A DNA stretch of 33,606 bases from an uncultured Bryobacteraceae bacterium (lineage in GTDB: Bacteria > Acidobacteriota > Terriglobia > Bryobacterales > Bryobacteraceae): assembly GCA_937920635.1 (NCBI GenBank), contig CAKZUE010000088.1, positions 1 through 33,606 on the forward strand. Reading direction: 5' to 3'. This document shows, piece by piece, positions 7,339 to 16,518 of this stretch. Below the pieces are notes generated by a model. The model was given only the letters and a program-made list of their open reading frames with translations. It had not been told where the DNA came from and did no database searches. Positions within the stretch are counted from its first letter, which is position 1. Every line of letters begins with the position of its first letter. The position numbers were made by a program, and so were the translations under genes.

Positions 7339-8279
7339 GCATCCCTGTCGTCACGGGCGGCGCCGGCTTCATCGGCTCCGCGCTTGTCCGGGCGCTGCTC
7401 GCGCATGGCGCGCCGCGCGTCGCCGTCATCGACAATCTCAGCTCGGGCAAGGAAGCGAACCTGGCCGAGGTGCGCGGCCGCGTCGAGCTGCACGTGGCCG
7501 ACATCCGCGACTACTCGAGGATCGCGCCTCTTCTGCAAGGCGCGCCCGTGGTCTACCACCTCGCCGCCATCCCCTCCGTGCCGCGTTCCATCAGCGACCC
7601 CGTGCCCTCGCACGAGGCCAACATCGACGGCACGTTCCATGTCCTCCGCGCCTGCGTTGATGGCCGGGTGGGGCGAGTTGTCTACGCCGCCTCCTCCTCC
7701 GCCTATGGCGACACCGAGGTGCTGCCGAAATCCGAATCCATGGCCCCGCGCCCCAGGTCGCCGTATGCCCTCCAGAAGCTGACGGGCGAATACTACTGCG
7801 CGGTGTTCACGTCCTGCTACGGGCTGGAAACGGTCTCGCTGCGCTTCTTCAACGTCTTCGGCCCGCGCCAGGATCCTTCAAGCCCTTATTCCGGCGTGCT
7901 GAGCATTTTCATGAAGCGCCTGCTCGAGCGCCGCCCGCCCGTCATCTTCGGCGACGGCGAACAGAGCCGCGACTTCACCTACGTCGAGGACGTCGCCGAA
8001 CTGTGCCTCAAGGCCGCTCGCGCGCCCGCCGCCGTTGTTTCTGGCAATGTCTACAACGCCGGCAACGGGCGCCGCTACACGCTAAACGAAACCTGGCGGC
8101 TGCTGTGCCGCATGGAGGGCGTCGAGATCGGCCCGGAGTACGGCCCGCCCCGCCCCGGCGATGTCCGCCACTCGCAGGCCGACACCGCCGCCGCCGTGCG
8201 CGACCTCGGCCACGCGCCGCGCTTCTCGTTTGAAGAGGGCCTGCGCCGCACGCTCGACTGGTACCGCTCGACGCTCTGA
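7335..8279 (+). CDS. NAD-dependent nucleotide-sugar epimerase/dehydratase
   Basis: A 314-aa extended SDR. The N-terminal GGAGFIG glycine motif binds NAD; VIDNLSSG and VADIRD follow; catalytic residues are visible in ASSSAYGD and the YALQK (YxxxK) motif. The SLRFFNVFGPRQDPSSPYSGV segment and GDGEQSRDFTYVEDV resemble UDP-glucose or UDP-GlcNAc 4-epimerases of the WbpP/GalE type. It would supply an activated sugar for surface glycan assembly, in keeping with the glycosyltransferase and aminotransferase upstream. Substrate choice cannot be settled by eye. The stop is only 2 bp from the stop of the convergent decarboxylase gene. Confidence 0.9.
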   Translation: MSIPVVTGGAGFIGSALVRALLAHGAPRVAVIDNLSSGKEANLAEVRGRVELHVADIRDYSRIAPLLQGAPVVYHLAAIPSVPRSISDPVPSHEANIDGTFHVLRACVDGRVGRVVYAASSSAYGDTEVLPKSESMAPRPRSPYALQKLTGEYYCAVFTSCYGLETVSLRFFNVFGPRQDPSSPYSGVLSIFMKRLLERRPPVIFGDGEQSRDFTYVEDVAELCLKAARAPAAVVSGNVYNAGNGRRYTLNETWRLLCRMEGVEIGPEYGPPRPGDVRHSQADTAAAVRDLGHAPRFSFEEGLRRTLDWYRSTL

Positions 8280-8281
8280 TC

Positions 8282-9691
8282 TCAGGCGCCTGCCGCAATC
8301 TCCTCACCGAAGCGCCGTACCGCGGCCCACGTCCGCCAGACATCCCCGCGTGTCGTCTTGATGTTGCCAATCGCGATGCGCGCCACAAAGCGGCCGTCCA
8401 GCACGTTGCCGGACAAAAACGCCTCGCCGGATTCATTCACGCGCTGCATCAGCGCCCGCGTCGCTTCGTCGCCGGCCTTCAGCCGGAAGCACACCAGCGA
8501 CATGGTCACCGGCGCCGCCACTTCAAACAACCCGTGCGCCCGGATCTCCTCCGCCAGCTCGCGCGCCCATTCGATGTGCTGCCGGATGATCGAGCACACC
8601 TTGCGGTAGCCGAAATGCCGCATCACGAACCACAGCTTCAGCGCCCGGAACCGGCTGCCCAGCGCAATGCGGTAATCCATCGGATGCACCGCCTTCGGAT
8701 CCTCCTGCGAAGCCAGATACGGCGGGGTGAGCGAATACGCCAGCCGCAGCGCGTCCGGGCGCCGGCAGAAGAACGCGCTGCAATCGATCGGCGTGAACAG
8801 CCACTTGTGCGGGTTCATCACCAGCGAGTCCGCCTCGCCCGCGCCGTCCAGCATCCAGCGGTTCTCTTCGAGGATCGCCGCCGCGCCGCCATAGGCGGCG
8901 TCGATGTGGTGCCACAGCCCTTCGCGCGCCGCCACCGCCTGGATCTCTTTCACCGGATCCACGCTGGTCACCGACGTCGTGCCCACCGTGGAGACGACGC
9001 AGAAGGGCCGCAGCCCGGCCTTGCGGTCATCTTCTACAGCGCGCTCCAGCAGATCCGGCCGCATGCGGTAAGCGGAGTCCACGCCGATCTTTCGGACGTG
9101 TTTCCGGCCGATGCCCAGCGCCATGCAGGCCTTTTCCACGGAAGAATGCGCGTGCTCGGACGTGTACAGCACCATGCCCGGGCGGGCGCCGTTCTCGCGC
9201 AGTTCCGGATCCGCCACGGCGCGCGCCGCGCCAATCGCATGCAGCGTTGAAATCGAAGCCGTGTCATGGATCATGCCGAAGAACGCTTCCGGCAGCCCCA
9301 GCCACTGCCGCAGCCAGCCCATCACCGCCAGCTCGAGTTCCACTGCCGCCGGGCAGGACATCCACAGCATGCCGTTCACGTTCAGCGCGGCGCTCAGCAA
9401 TTCTCCGACGATTCCCGGGCCCGAAGCGCTCACCGAGAAATAGCCGTGGAACCGCGGATGGTTCCAGTGGTTCACCGCGGGCAGAACCGTGCGCTCGAAA
9501 TCGGCGAGAATCTCTTCCATCGGGTCGCCTTCCAGCGGCGCTTCGGGCGGGACGGCCGCCGATAGATCGCCGGGCTTCACCGTCGGCAGCACGGGGAAAT
9601 CGCGGATGTTTTCCAGATAGCCAGCCACCCATTCCAGCGCCGCCGCGCCGTGCTTCCTCAGTTCATCCGCGTCCCAGTCAGTTCGCTCCAT
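8282..9691 (-). CDS. PLP-dependent decarboxylase, aromatic-L-amino-acid decarboxylase type
   Basis: A 469-aa group II decarboxylase. The PLP lysine is Lys296 in VMNPHKWLFTPIDC; His180 (TSEHAHSS) would stack on the cofactor ring and Asp264 (HHIDAAYGG) binds the pyridine nitrogen. The C-terminal half has MDYRIALGSRFRALKLWFVMR, very close to animal and plant DDC/TDC. Expected reaction: decarboxylation of an aromatic amino acid (Trp, Tyr, DOPA or Phe) to the amine; specificity is not readable here. AAGGAG lies 8 bases before the ATG. It is divergent from the oxidoreductase gene with an 88-bp gap and stands as a single gene. Confidence 0.92.
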   Translation of the reverse strand: MERTDWDADELRKHGAAALEWVAGYLENIRDFPVLPTVKPGDLSAAVPPEAPLEGDPMEEILADFERTVLPAVNHWNHPRFHGYFSVSASGPGIVGELLSAALNVNGMLWMSCPAAVELELAVMGWLRQWLGLPEAFFGMIHDTASISTLHAIGAARAVADPELRENGARPGMVLYTSEHAHSSVEKACMALGIGRKHVRKIGVDSAYRMRPDLLERAVEDDRKAGLRPFCVVSTVGTTSVTSVDPVKEIQAVAAREGLWHHIDAAYGGAAAILEENRWMLDGAGEADSLVMNPHKWLFTPIDCSAFFCRRPDALRLAYSLTPPYLASQEDPKAVHPMDYRIALGSRFRALKLWFVMRHFGYRKVCSIIRQHIEWARELAEEIRAHGLFEVAAPVTMSLVCFRLKAGDEATRALMQRVNESGEAFLSGNVLDGRFVARIAIGNIKTTRGDVWRTWAAVRRFGEEIAAGA

Positions 9692-9747
9692 TGACCAGCT
9701 CCTTCTGTTCCGGCGCGCGGATCAGGTTGCCGCGCGAGGCCAAGTTA

Positions 9748-9753
9748 TATACT
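9748..9753 (+). promoter_or_regulatory. candidate -10 box for the oxidoreductase gene
   Basis: TATACT sits 26 bases before the ATG at 9780, with TTGCCG at 9727-9732. The spacing is only 15 bp, so the -35 assignment is weak. It lies in the 88-bp divergent region shared with the decarboxylase. Confidence 0.35.
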
Positions 9754-9779
9754 AATGGGCGGCTGAGGTGCCTATTCAC

Positions 9780-11039
9780 ATGGAGAATTACAAGCAACAG
9801 ACAAGCCGGCGGTCCTTTCTGGCCGGACCCGCCGCCGGCGCGGCGTTCACGATCGTGAAGCCGGAGCTCGTGCGCGGATGGGGCGCGGAAAAACTGAGAA
9901 TCGGTCTGGTCGGCTGCGGCGGCCGCGGCACGCAGGCCGTGGAAAACGCCATGACCGCCGATCCGGCGGTGGAACTCGTCGCCATGGCCGATGCGTTCGA
10001 AGACCGCCTCGAGGGCAGCCTGAAGCGGCTGCGCAATCTGCCCATCCAGGACCGCATCAAGGTGGATCCCGAGCACCGCTTCGTCGGCTTCGACGCTTAC
10101 GCCAAGCTCATCAGGTCCGGCGTGGATGTGGTCTTCCTGTGCACGCCCCCCGGCTGGCGCCCGCTGCACTTTGAAGCCTGCATCGAAGCCGGCAAACACG
10201 TCTTCATCGAGAAGCCTTTCGGCGTCGACCCCGTAGGCGTGCGCCGCATCATGGAAGCGGGCCGCAAGAGCGTGGAGAAGAAGCTCACCGTCGTCAGCGG
10301 GGCGCAGCGCCGCAGCGACCCGTTCTATCTCGAGAACGTGGACGCCATCAAAAACGGCAAGCTCGGCGAGGTGGTGGCGCTTTACGCCTACTGGGTCGGC
10401 ACTCCGGTGATTCAGCAGCGCAACGGGCGCAACCCGAAATGGGGCGAGTTCGAGTGGCAGCACCGCAACTGGTATTCGAACCTCTGGCTGTGCGGCGACC
10501 AGATCGTCGAGCAGCACCTGCACAACATCGACGTCTGCTGTTGGATCATGGGCGGCCCTCCGGTCAGCGTGGTGGCCAGCGGCGGCGCCGCGTGGCGTCC
10601 GGTGGGCGACGAGATTTACGGCAACATCTACGACCATGTCTCGTCGGACTTCGAGTTCGCCAACGGCGTGCGCATGTCGAGCTATTGCCGCCAGTATCCG
10701 CAGGGCAGCTACCAGCAGGTGAACGAGATCGTCGCCGGCAGCAAGGGACGCATGACGCTGAACCAGACCCGCGGCGGTCCCGGCTACGTCAACGAGCACG
10801 CCAAGCTCTACAAGTCCATCCGCGGCGATGGCCCGTACATCAATGAAACGCAGGCGGTGGCCGAGTCCACCATGACCTGCATCATGGGCCGCGAATCCGC
10901 CTACTCCGGGCTCAAGATCACCTGGGACATGATCATGAACTCGAAGCAGGATCTCATGCCCAAGGCCGAGCAGTACACTTACGACCTGAAGGCCGAGCCG
11001 ACGCCGTTCCCCGTCCCCGGCAAGTACAAGTTCATCTGA
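9780..11039 (+). CDS. Tat-exported Gfo/Idh/MocA family oxidoreductase
   Basis: A 419-aa protein. The N terminus carries a twin-arginine signal (TSRRSFLAG, then an Ala/Gly-rich stretch), so it should be exported folded with its cofactor. The Rossmann domain shows LRIGLVGCGGRGTQAV, the LVAMADAFEDR strand and VVFLCTPPGWRPLH, with the EAGKHVFIEKPFG signature of the family. The C-terminal alpha/beta domain includes the EQHLHNIDVCCWIMGG helix. The ATG at 9780 is preferred over GTG 9768, because GAGGTG, 9 bases upstream of the ATG, serves as its ribosome binding site. Family members oxidise or reduce sugars and inositols; the substrate is unknown. A strong terminator follows. Confidence 0.92.
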   Translation: MENYKQQTSRRSFLAGPAAGAAFTIVKPELVRGWGAEKLRIGLVGCGGRGTQAVENAMTADPAVELVAMADAFEDRLEGSLKRLRNLPIQDRIKVDPEHRFVGFDAYAKLIRSGVDVVFLCTPPGWRPLHFEACIEAGKHVFIEKPFGVDPVGVRRIMEAGRKSVEKKLTVVSGAQRRSDPFYLENVDAIKNGKLGEVVALYAYWVGTPVIQQRNGRNPKWGEFEWQHRNWYSNLWLCGDQIVEQHLHNIDVCCWIMGGPPVSVVASGGAAWRPVGDEIYGNIYDHVSSDFEFANGVRMSSYCRQYPQGSYQQVNEIVAGSKGRMTLNQTRGGPGYVNEHAKLYKSIRGDGPYINETQAVAESTMTCIMGRESAYSGLKITWDMIMNSKQDLMPKAEQYTYDLKAEPTPFPVPGKYKFI

Positions 11040-11053
11040 TCCTGTTTGAAACG

Positions 11054-11094
11054 AAAAGGGCCGGTTCCGGCAGCCCGCCGGAACCGGCCTTTTT
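11054..11094. terminator. strong bidirectional intrinsic terminator
   Basis: A perfect 12-bp stem (11059-11070 with 11078-11089, GGCCGGTTCCGG paired with its complement) encloses a 7-base loop. It is preceded by AAAA (11054-11057) and followed by TTTTT (11090-11094), so it works in both directions between the convergent oxidoreductase and trkH genes. Confidence 0.95.
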
Positions 11095-11120
11095 CCCGTC
11101 CGCCGGCCCCTGCCGGGCGC

Positions 11121-12572
11121 TCACTTCCGCCAGAACCCCGGCGTGAGCACCACCACCAGCGTGTAGAACTCCAGCCTGCCGGCGATCATGCAGATGCTCA
11201 GCGTCCATTTCGCCACCGCCGGCAGGTGGGCGTAGTTCTCCGCCGGTCCCACGGTGCCGAATCCCGGTCCGATGCTGAACATCGCCGCCGCCACGCTGCT
11301 GACCGCCGTCAGCAGATCCACGCCAGCCGCTGAAACAATCAGCATTGCCACCAGAAACACGAACAGCGACAGGTAGATCAGGTTCAGCAGGCCCTGGATC
11401 GCCGCCTCAGGGATCGTTTCGCCGCCCGCCCGCACGGCGAACACCCCGCGCCGCGAAGACGTGCGCTTCAGTTCCCGGTCCACGATCTTGCCAAGCAGCA
11501 GGACGCGCGCCACCTTCCATCCGCCTGCCGTCGAGCCCGTGCAGCCGCCAACGAACATCAAAGCCAAAATGAGAGCGTGCGTCAGCGGAGGCCACTGCTC
11601 GTAGTCCGCCGTGGCGAAGCCCGTGGTTGTGCCGATCGAGGCTACCTGGAACAGCGCCGCGCGCAGCGCCTCCTCGCCGCTCAGCCGCCCGCCCCACTGG
11701 AGCGCGGCGAACACCCCCAGCGCTGTCAGTCCGAGAATCAGCAGATACCCGCGCACTTCGAAATCGGAGAAAAAGCGCCGCCCTTCCCGCCGCACCCACA
11801 ATCGGTAGTGCATGGTGAAATTGATTCCTGCCAGCAGCATGAACAGGATGATGATGTACTGCACCGCCGGGCTTGCGAAGGCTCCGATGCTCTCGCTCCG
11901 CGTGGAAAATCCCCCCGTGCCCAGCGTCGAAAACGTGTGGCAGGCGGCTTCGAAAGCGCTCATGCCCGCCAGCCGCAGCAGCAGGTACTCGAGCAGCGAC
12001 AGACCCGCATAGACTTTCCACAAAGAGAGCGCCGTCTCGGCAATGCGGGGCGCCAGCTTCTCGGACCGCGCACCGGAGAATTCCGCCCGGTAGAGAGCCA
12101 TGCCGCCCGCGCCGATCAGCGGCAGCACAGCCACCGTCAGCAGCACCACGCCCATCCCGCCCAGCCAGTGCGTAAAGTGGCGCCAGAACTGGATCACCGG
12201 CGGCAGCACTTCCACGCGCGGCAGGATGGTGGCGCCGGTCGTCGTGAACCCGGAGACCGATTCGAAGACGGCGTCCGTCAACGATTCAAAGGCAGGCGTC
12301 AGCAGAAACGGGATTGCGCCGAACGCGCAACCAGCCACCCACAGCAGCACGGTGAGCAGGATCCCTTCGCGGCGGTTGATCTCGGTCTGCGGCGGCTTCA
12401 GCCAGTAGGCGAGCGCGGCGCCGGCGGCGGCGGTGATCAACGCCGCCTGCCCCATCGCGCCCGCGCCCGCTGCCCCGATGACCCATCCCCAGGCGGCAGG
12501 CAATGCCATGGCGCCCGCCAGCAGCAGCAGAAAGACGCCCGCGACGTGGAACAGCCCTGCGGCGTGGATCAT
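11121..12572 (-). CDS. trkH: Trk-type potassium uptake channel subunit TrkH
   Basis: A 483-aa polytopic membrane protein. The four selectivity-filter repeats of the SKT superfamily are visible: SGFTTTGATILP, FSTLGTGGFSTR, SIGTTTGFAT and FSIGPGFGTVGP. GGCTGSTAGGWKVAR and the C-terminal CMIAGRLEFYTLVVVLTP end are typical of TrkH/TrkG. It conducts K+ inward under control of the TrkA ring. Its start overlaps the trkA stop by 4 bp (12569-12572), so the two are translated together. The gene ends about 27 bp from the shared terminator. Confidence 0.95.
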   Translation of the reverse strand: MIHAAGLFHVAGVFLLLLAGAMALPAAWGWVIGAAGAGAMGQAALITAAAGAALAYWLKPPQTEINRREGILLTVLLWVAGCAFGAIPFLLTPAFESLTDAVFESVSGFTTTGATILPRVEVLPPVIQFWRHFTHWLGGMGVVLLTVAVLPLIGAGGMALYRAEFSGARSEKLAPRIAETALSLWKVYAGLSLLEYLLLRLAGMSAFEAACHTFSTLGTGGFSTRSESIGAFASPAVQYIIILFMLLAGINFTMHYRLWVRREGRRFFSDFEVRGYLLILGLTALGVFAALQWGGRLSGEEALRAALFQVASIGTTTGFATADYEQWPPLTHALILALMFVGGCTGSTAGGWKVARVLLLGKIVDRELKRTSSRRGVFAVRAGGETIPEAAIQGLLNLIYLSLFVFLVAMLIVSAAGVDLLTAVSSVAAAMFSIGPGFGTVGPAENYAHLPAVAKWTLSICMIAGRLEFYTLVVVLTPGFWRK

Positions 12573-13963
12573 CGCCTCCAGAACCCTCCCAGCCCCGATC
12601 TGGAGGCGCCGGAGGACATCATCTCCTCCAGCTTCGGCAGCGCCTTCTCCGAGGTGAAAAACAGGATGCGGTCGCCTTCCTCGATCACGTCGTTGCCGCG
12701 CGGCACCAGCACTTCGCCGTCTTTCCGCAGCAGCGCGCCCGCCACCACCTCGCGCGGGAATTCAATCTCCCGCAGCCGCCTGCCCGCATGCCTCCATCCC
12801 GGCGGCGCCGTCAGCTCGATCGCTTCGGCGGCTTCGTCGCCGAACGTGGTCACCGACTGCACGTCGCCGCGCCGCGCAAATTGCAGGATCCGGTCCACCG
12901 TCGTCAGCCGCAGGCTCACCGTCGAGTGGATCCCCAGCCGGTGCGCCAGCGGCAGATAGTTCAGGCGGTTGATCAGCGCCACCAGCTTCTTTGCGCCAAG
13001 ACGCCGCGCCAGCATGGCGGCGATCAGGTTCTGCTCGTCCTCATAGGTCAGCGCCAGATAGGCATCGACGCCTTCCACCCCTTCTTCCACCAGCGTCGCC
13101 GCGTCAGTGCCGTCCGCGTGTACCACCATCGTGTCCTTCAGGATCGACGCCACCTTGTCGCACCGCGCCGCGTCCGTCTCAAACAGCTTCACGCGCACGC
13201 CCTGCCTCTCCAGATGCTCCGCCACCAGAATGCCCAACTGCTTGCCCCCCAGGATGAACACCCGCTCCACCTTCGCCGACTGCTCCAGCCCCAGGAACTG
13301 CAGCATCTCCGGGAACTCGTCCGTGCGCGTCAGCGCGTAGACATGATCGTGCGTCTGGAGCACGTCCGAGCCGCGCGGAATGATGACCTGCGTGCCGCGC
13401 AAAATCATCACGAGCAGAGAATGTTTCGGAGGCCCCATCCGCGCCAGTTCGATCAGGCTCTTGCCCGCCAGCCAGTGCCCGCTTTGCAGGAACATCCCGA
13501 ACAGCCGCACCTTGCCGTCGGCGAAATCGATGATGTCGGTGATGCCCGGCAGCCCCAGCACCGGCAGGATGCGGCGCGCCTGTTCGGACTCGGGATGGAT
13601 CAGCAGGTCGATCTTCAGGCCGATCCGCTTGCAGGCCTCCCGCCAGTCCTCCACCTCGTGGCTTCTCACCCTCGCCACTTTTACCGGCACATCGAACTCC
13701 GCCTGCGCCGCCAGACAGGACAGCAGATTCGCCTGGTCGTTGCTGGTAATGGCGATGAACATGTCGGCATCGGCCAAGCCGGCCAGACGCAGCGTGCGGA
13801 TGCTGGCCGCGTCCCCCTGCACCACCCGCGCGTCCAGTGAGTCGTCCAGATACTGACAGCGGTCCTCGTTGGGCTCGATGATGGTGACTTCGTTGCCCTC
13901 GCGCACCAGGCGGCGCGAGACGAGCTCGCCCACTCCGCCGCCGCCCGCCACGACAATCTTCAT
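12569..13963 (-). CDS. trkA: Trk system potassium uptake protein TrkA
   Basis: A 464-aa cytoplasmic regulator with two tandem RCK units. The first starts MKIVVAGGGGVGELVSRRL, a nucleotide-binding glycine motif, with IIEPNEDRC and VVQGDAA; the second starts near residue 230 with VFILGGKQLGILVAEHL, LFETDAARC and VHADGTDAA. Each TrkA-N domain is followed by a TrkA-C domain; the second ends in VLVPRGNDVIEEGDRILFF. Binding of ATP/ADP or NAD(H) gates TrkH. The ATG at 13963 is chosen for its GGGAG ribosome site 9 bases upstream; the frame remains open for 380 codons upstream but that part is antisense to the amidase gene. Confidence 0.95.
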   Translation of the reverse strand: MKIVVAGGGGVGELVSRRLVREGNEVTIIEPNEDRCQYLDDSLDARVVQGDAASIRTLRLAGLADADMFIAITSNDQANLLSCLAAQAEFDVPVKVARVRSHEVEDWREACKRIGLKIDLLIHPESEQARRILPVLGLPGITDIIDFADGKVRLFGMFLQSGHWLAGKSLIELARMGPPKHSLLVMILRGTQVIIPRGSDVLQTHDHVYALTRTDEFPEMLQFLGLEQSAKVERVFILGGKQLGILVAEHLERQGVRVKLFETDAARCDKVASILKDTMVVHADGTDAATLVEEGVEGVDAYLALTYEDEQNLIAAMLARRLGAKKLVALINRLNYLPLAHRLGIHSTVSLRLTTVDRILQFARRGDVQSVTTFGDEAAEAIELTAPPGWRHAGRRLREIEFPREVVAGALLRKDGEVLVPRGNDVIEEGDRILFFTSEKALPKLEEMMSSGASRSGLGGFWRR

Positions 13964-14032
13964 CCCTTGTTCTCCCTGTTTTTCATCCTTGCAGGCTCTC
14001 CGGCGGGCTGCGTTTTCTCCCCGCGTCTTCGC

Positions 14033-14038
14033 AGTATA
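14033..14038 (-). promoter_or_regulatory. candidate -10 box for trkA
   Basis: On the minus strand the hexamer reads TATACT, 70 bases upstream of the trkA ATG in the 150-bp divergent gap shared with the amidase gene. The matching -35 region is poor, so this is tentative. Confidence 0.35.
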
Positions 14039-14113
14039 CGGGAGACCGCGCCGGCAGGAGAACAGGCCGCGCCAGTCCAGCCCGCACTGCGGTCCCGCAG
14101 TACAATGCCATTC

Positions 14114-15676
14114 ATGAATCGCCGAGACATGCTCCTGGCTGCAGGCGCCGCCGTCCTGGCCTCCTGCGCCCGGCCCCGCAGTCCGCAACCGGAAACGGCC
14201 ACGCTTTCCATTGGCGAACTGGCCGCCGGCCTCCACGCCGGCCGCTGGAGCTGTGAACAGCTCACGCGCCTTTATTTGCAGCGCATCGACTCGATCGACC
14301 GCCGCGGGCCGCAGATTCATGCGGTGCTCTCGCTGAATCCGGATGCCCTCCGGCAGGCCGCCGGGCTCGACCGCGAGATGAGGGCCAAAGGGCCGCGCAG
14401 CGCTCTCCATGGCATTCCCGTGCTGCTGAAGGACAACCTCGACACCTCCTTCATGCCCACCACCGCGGGGTCGCTGGCGCTTGCCGGGTGGCGTCCTCCA
14501 AACAACGCCCCCGTCGTGCAGCGCCTGATCGATGCGGGCGCGGTGATTCTCGGCAAGACGAACTTGAGCGAGTGGGCCAATTTCCGCTCCTCGCGCTCGG
14601 TGAGCGGCTGGAGCGCCGTGGGAGGCCAGACGCGCAACCCGCACGCGCTCGACCGCAATCCCTCCGGCTCCAGCTCGGGCTCCGCCGCGGCCGTTGCTGC
14701 TTCGCTTTGCGCGGCCGCCATCGGCACAGAAACGGACGGCAGCATCGTCAGTCCCGCCAACGCCTGCGGCATCGCCGGGCTCAAGCCCACGGTGGGCGCG
14801 CTGCCTGGAGAAGGCATCGTGCCCATCGCCCCTTCGCAGGACACGGCCGGCCCCATGGCCCGCACGGTGCGCGATCTCGCCCTGCTTTTTGAGGTTCTGG
14901 CCGCCGGAAATTCGCCCGCGTATGCCGGAAAATTCGATATTCATTCCACCCTGAACCCGGGCGCTTTGAAGGGCGCGCGCATCGGCATCCCGCGCCGCTT
15001 CCATCAGCGGCGCCAGTTGCTGAACCGCTTTCTCGACGCGCAGGTCGAGCTCCTCAGAAAGCTGGGCGCCGAGGTGATCGACGAGGCCGAGCTGCCTTCC
15101 CACGGCCAGATCGGCGATGCCGAATACACCATCCTTCTATATGAATTCAAGGATTCGTTGAACCGGTATCTGAGCCGCCTGCCGGAGAATTTCCCGGCGA
15201 GAACGCTGGAACAGCTCATCGAATTCAATGAAAAGAACCGCGAAAAAGAGATGCCATGGTTCGGCCAGGAAATCTTCCTGGAAGCGCAGAAGAAGGGGCC
15301 GCTCATCGAGGCAGCCTATCAGGAGGCCCGCCAGAAGTGCATCCGTCTCTCCCGCGCCGAAGGCATTGACGCCGTGATGGACCAGCACAAGCTCGACGCG
15401 CTGGCCACGCTCACGGGCGGCCCTGCCTGGTTCATCGACTGGGTCAACGGCGATTCGGGCGGAGGCGGCTGTTCGCAGCCGGCGGCCGTGTCCGGCTATC
15501 CTCATGTGACCGTGCCCGCCGGCTTCATTCGCGGGCTGCCTGTCGGGCTTTCATTTTTCGGCCGCGCCTGGAGCGAGCCGCGCCTGCTCCAGCTCGCCTA
15601 TGCTTACGAGCAGGCGACGCACGCACGGCGCGACCCGGCGCTCCGGCCCGGCGGCCCTGCTCCGGCGGCAGTCTGA
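14114..15676 (+). CDS. amidase signature family lipoprotein/exported hydrolase
   Basis: A 520-aa amidase. The N terminus MNRRDMLLAAGAAVLASC combines an Arg-Arg pair with a lipobox (LASC, Cys18), so it is probably a Tat- or Sec-exported lipoprotein. The Ser-cisSer-Lys triad is visible: Lys106 in PVLLKDNLD, the cis-Ser in NPSGSSSGSAAA (about Ser186/187) and the nucleophile Ser210 in GTETDGSIVSPA. The rest follows the AS family (GLKPTVG, SQDTAGPMARTVRDLALL). It hydrolyses an amide bond, substrate unknown. ATGs at 14105 and 14114 are both possible; the second begins right at the signal peptide. It is divergent from trkA. Confidence 0.92.
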   Translation: MNRRDMLLAAGAAVLASCARPRSPQPETATLSIGELAAGLHAGRWSCEQLTRLYLQRIDSIDRRGPQIHAVLSLNPDALRQAAGLDREMRAKGPRSALHGIPVLLKDNLDTSFMPTTAGSLALAGWRPPNNAPVVQRLIDAGAVILGKTNLSEWANFRSSRSVSGWSAVGGQTRNPHALDRNPSGSSSGSAAAVAASLCAAAIGTETDGSIVSPANACGIAGLKPTVGALPGEGIVPIAPSQDTAGPMARTVRDLALLFEVLAAGNSPAYAGKFDIHSTLNPGALKGARIGIPRRFHQRRQLLNRFLDAQVELLRKLGAEVIDEAELPSHGQIGDAEYTILLYEFKDSLNRYLSRLPENFPARTLEQLIEFNEKNREKEMPWFGQEIFLEAQKKGPLIEAAYQEARQKCIRLSRAEGIDAVMDQHKLDALATLTGGPAWFIDWVNGDSGGGGCSQPAAVSGYPHVTVPAGFIRGLPVGLSFFGRAWSEPRLLQLAYAYEQATHARRDPALRPGGPAPAAV

Positions 15677-15729
15677 TGCTTCCCGGGCCAGCCAGTCCGG
15701 CTGCCGGCTTTCGTTAGTCTGGAATCAGG

Positions 15730-16428
15730 ATGTCGCGAGTCCATACAACCGGTTTGCTGCCTCTGCGCCCGCGGGGCGCGCTCGCCGGCGCCTGCCTGGC
15801 GCTGGTCCTTGCCGCCTCCTGCGGCGGGCGGAAGACGGCGGAGGAGAAGTCCGGCCCGCAACAGGATATCGAGATTTTGTTCCGGCGTATGCAGGCTGCC
15901 TGGAATCAGATTTTCACCACGGACGGCGCCGGCGAGTACCGCATGGCGCGTCTGGAGTTCTTCCAGGGGGAAAAGGAAACGCCCTGCGGCAAAGTTTCCG
16001 GCGGGATCCACTACTGCGCGGAGAACCGGATGGTTTCCATCGACCGCGGCTGGCTGGAGGGAGCCGGCCGGCAGCAGAACGGAGTCCAGGCCTATTTTCT
16101 GGCGCGCACGCTGGCCCGCCATGTACAACGGCAGCTCGGTGCTGATGAACGTGTCGAAAGGGCGGCCGCAGCCAGTCCCCGGGAGAGAGACGATCTCCTC
16201 CGCAAGCGCGAATTGCAGGCGGAATGTTTCGTCGGCTTGTGGCGGCGGTACCACGAGCAGGCCGAACCGGCAGCCGCGGCTCTTCGCGAAGCGATGCGGG
16301 TGGCGGTGCCGCAGGGCGGGGAAGAGCCTGCCTTGCCTCCGCTCGAGGAGCGCCTGCGGTGGTTCGACCGCGGACTCGCCGCGGATGAGATCGCTGCCTG
16401 CAACGTTGGAGCCGAGCCCGGGAAGTAG
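15730..16428 (+). CDS. lipoprotein of the YpfJ neutral zinc metallopeptidase family, active site lost
   Basis: A 232-aa protein with a lipoprotein signal (LVLAAS then Cys31). The body aligns by eye with the YpfJ/KPN_02809 zinc metallopeptidase family: TPCG (84-87), HYCAENRMVSID (94-105), a QAYFLARTLARHVQRQLG helix (120-137) and RKRELQAECFVGLW (158-171). In active members the helix reads AHEVGHHVQ. Here the HExxH positions 126-130 are Arg-Thr-Leu-Ala-Arg, so both zinc histidines and the catalytic glutamate are gone, while ELQAEC and the cysteines remain. It is therefore probably a non-catalytic family member. It lies 53 bp after the amidase gene and may share its transcript. Confidence 0.75.
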   Translation: MSRVHTTGLLPLRPRGALAGACLALVLAASCGGRKTAEEKSGPQQDIEILFRRMQAAWNQIFTTDGAGEYRMARLEFFQGEKETPCGKVSGGIHYCAENRMVSIDRGWLEGAGRQQNGVQAYFLARTLARHVQRQLGADERVERAAAASPRERDDLLRKRELQAECFVGLWRRYHEQAEPAAAALREAMRVAVPQGGEEPALPPLEERLRWFDRGLAADEIAACNVGAEPGK

Positions 16429-16518
16429 CCGGCACGGATGACCGCGCGGCAGGCGCTGGGGTTCGCCTTCCCGCGCGGGACGATGTCCTGCCCGGCTGTG
16501 ATCCACAGTTACGGGAGG

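Noticed and set aside
11577-13840. Long plus-strand frames (460 and 445 aa) over trkH and trkA
   Set aside because: They are shadows of the trkHA coding sequence; products are Arg/Gln/His-rich and without motif.
13964-15103. 380-codon N-terminal extension of trkA
   Set aside because: It runs antisense through the amidase gene; TrkA proteins start at MKIVVAGGGG, which has its own ribosome site.
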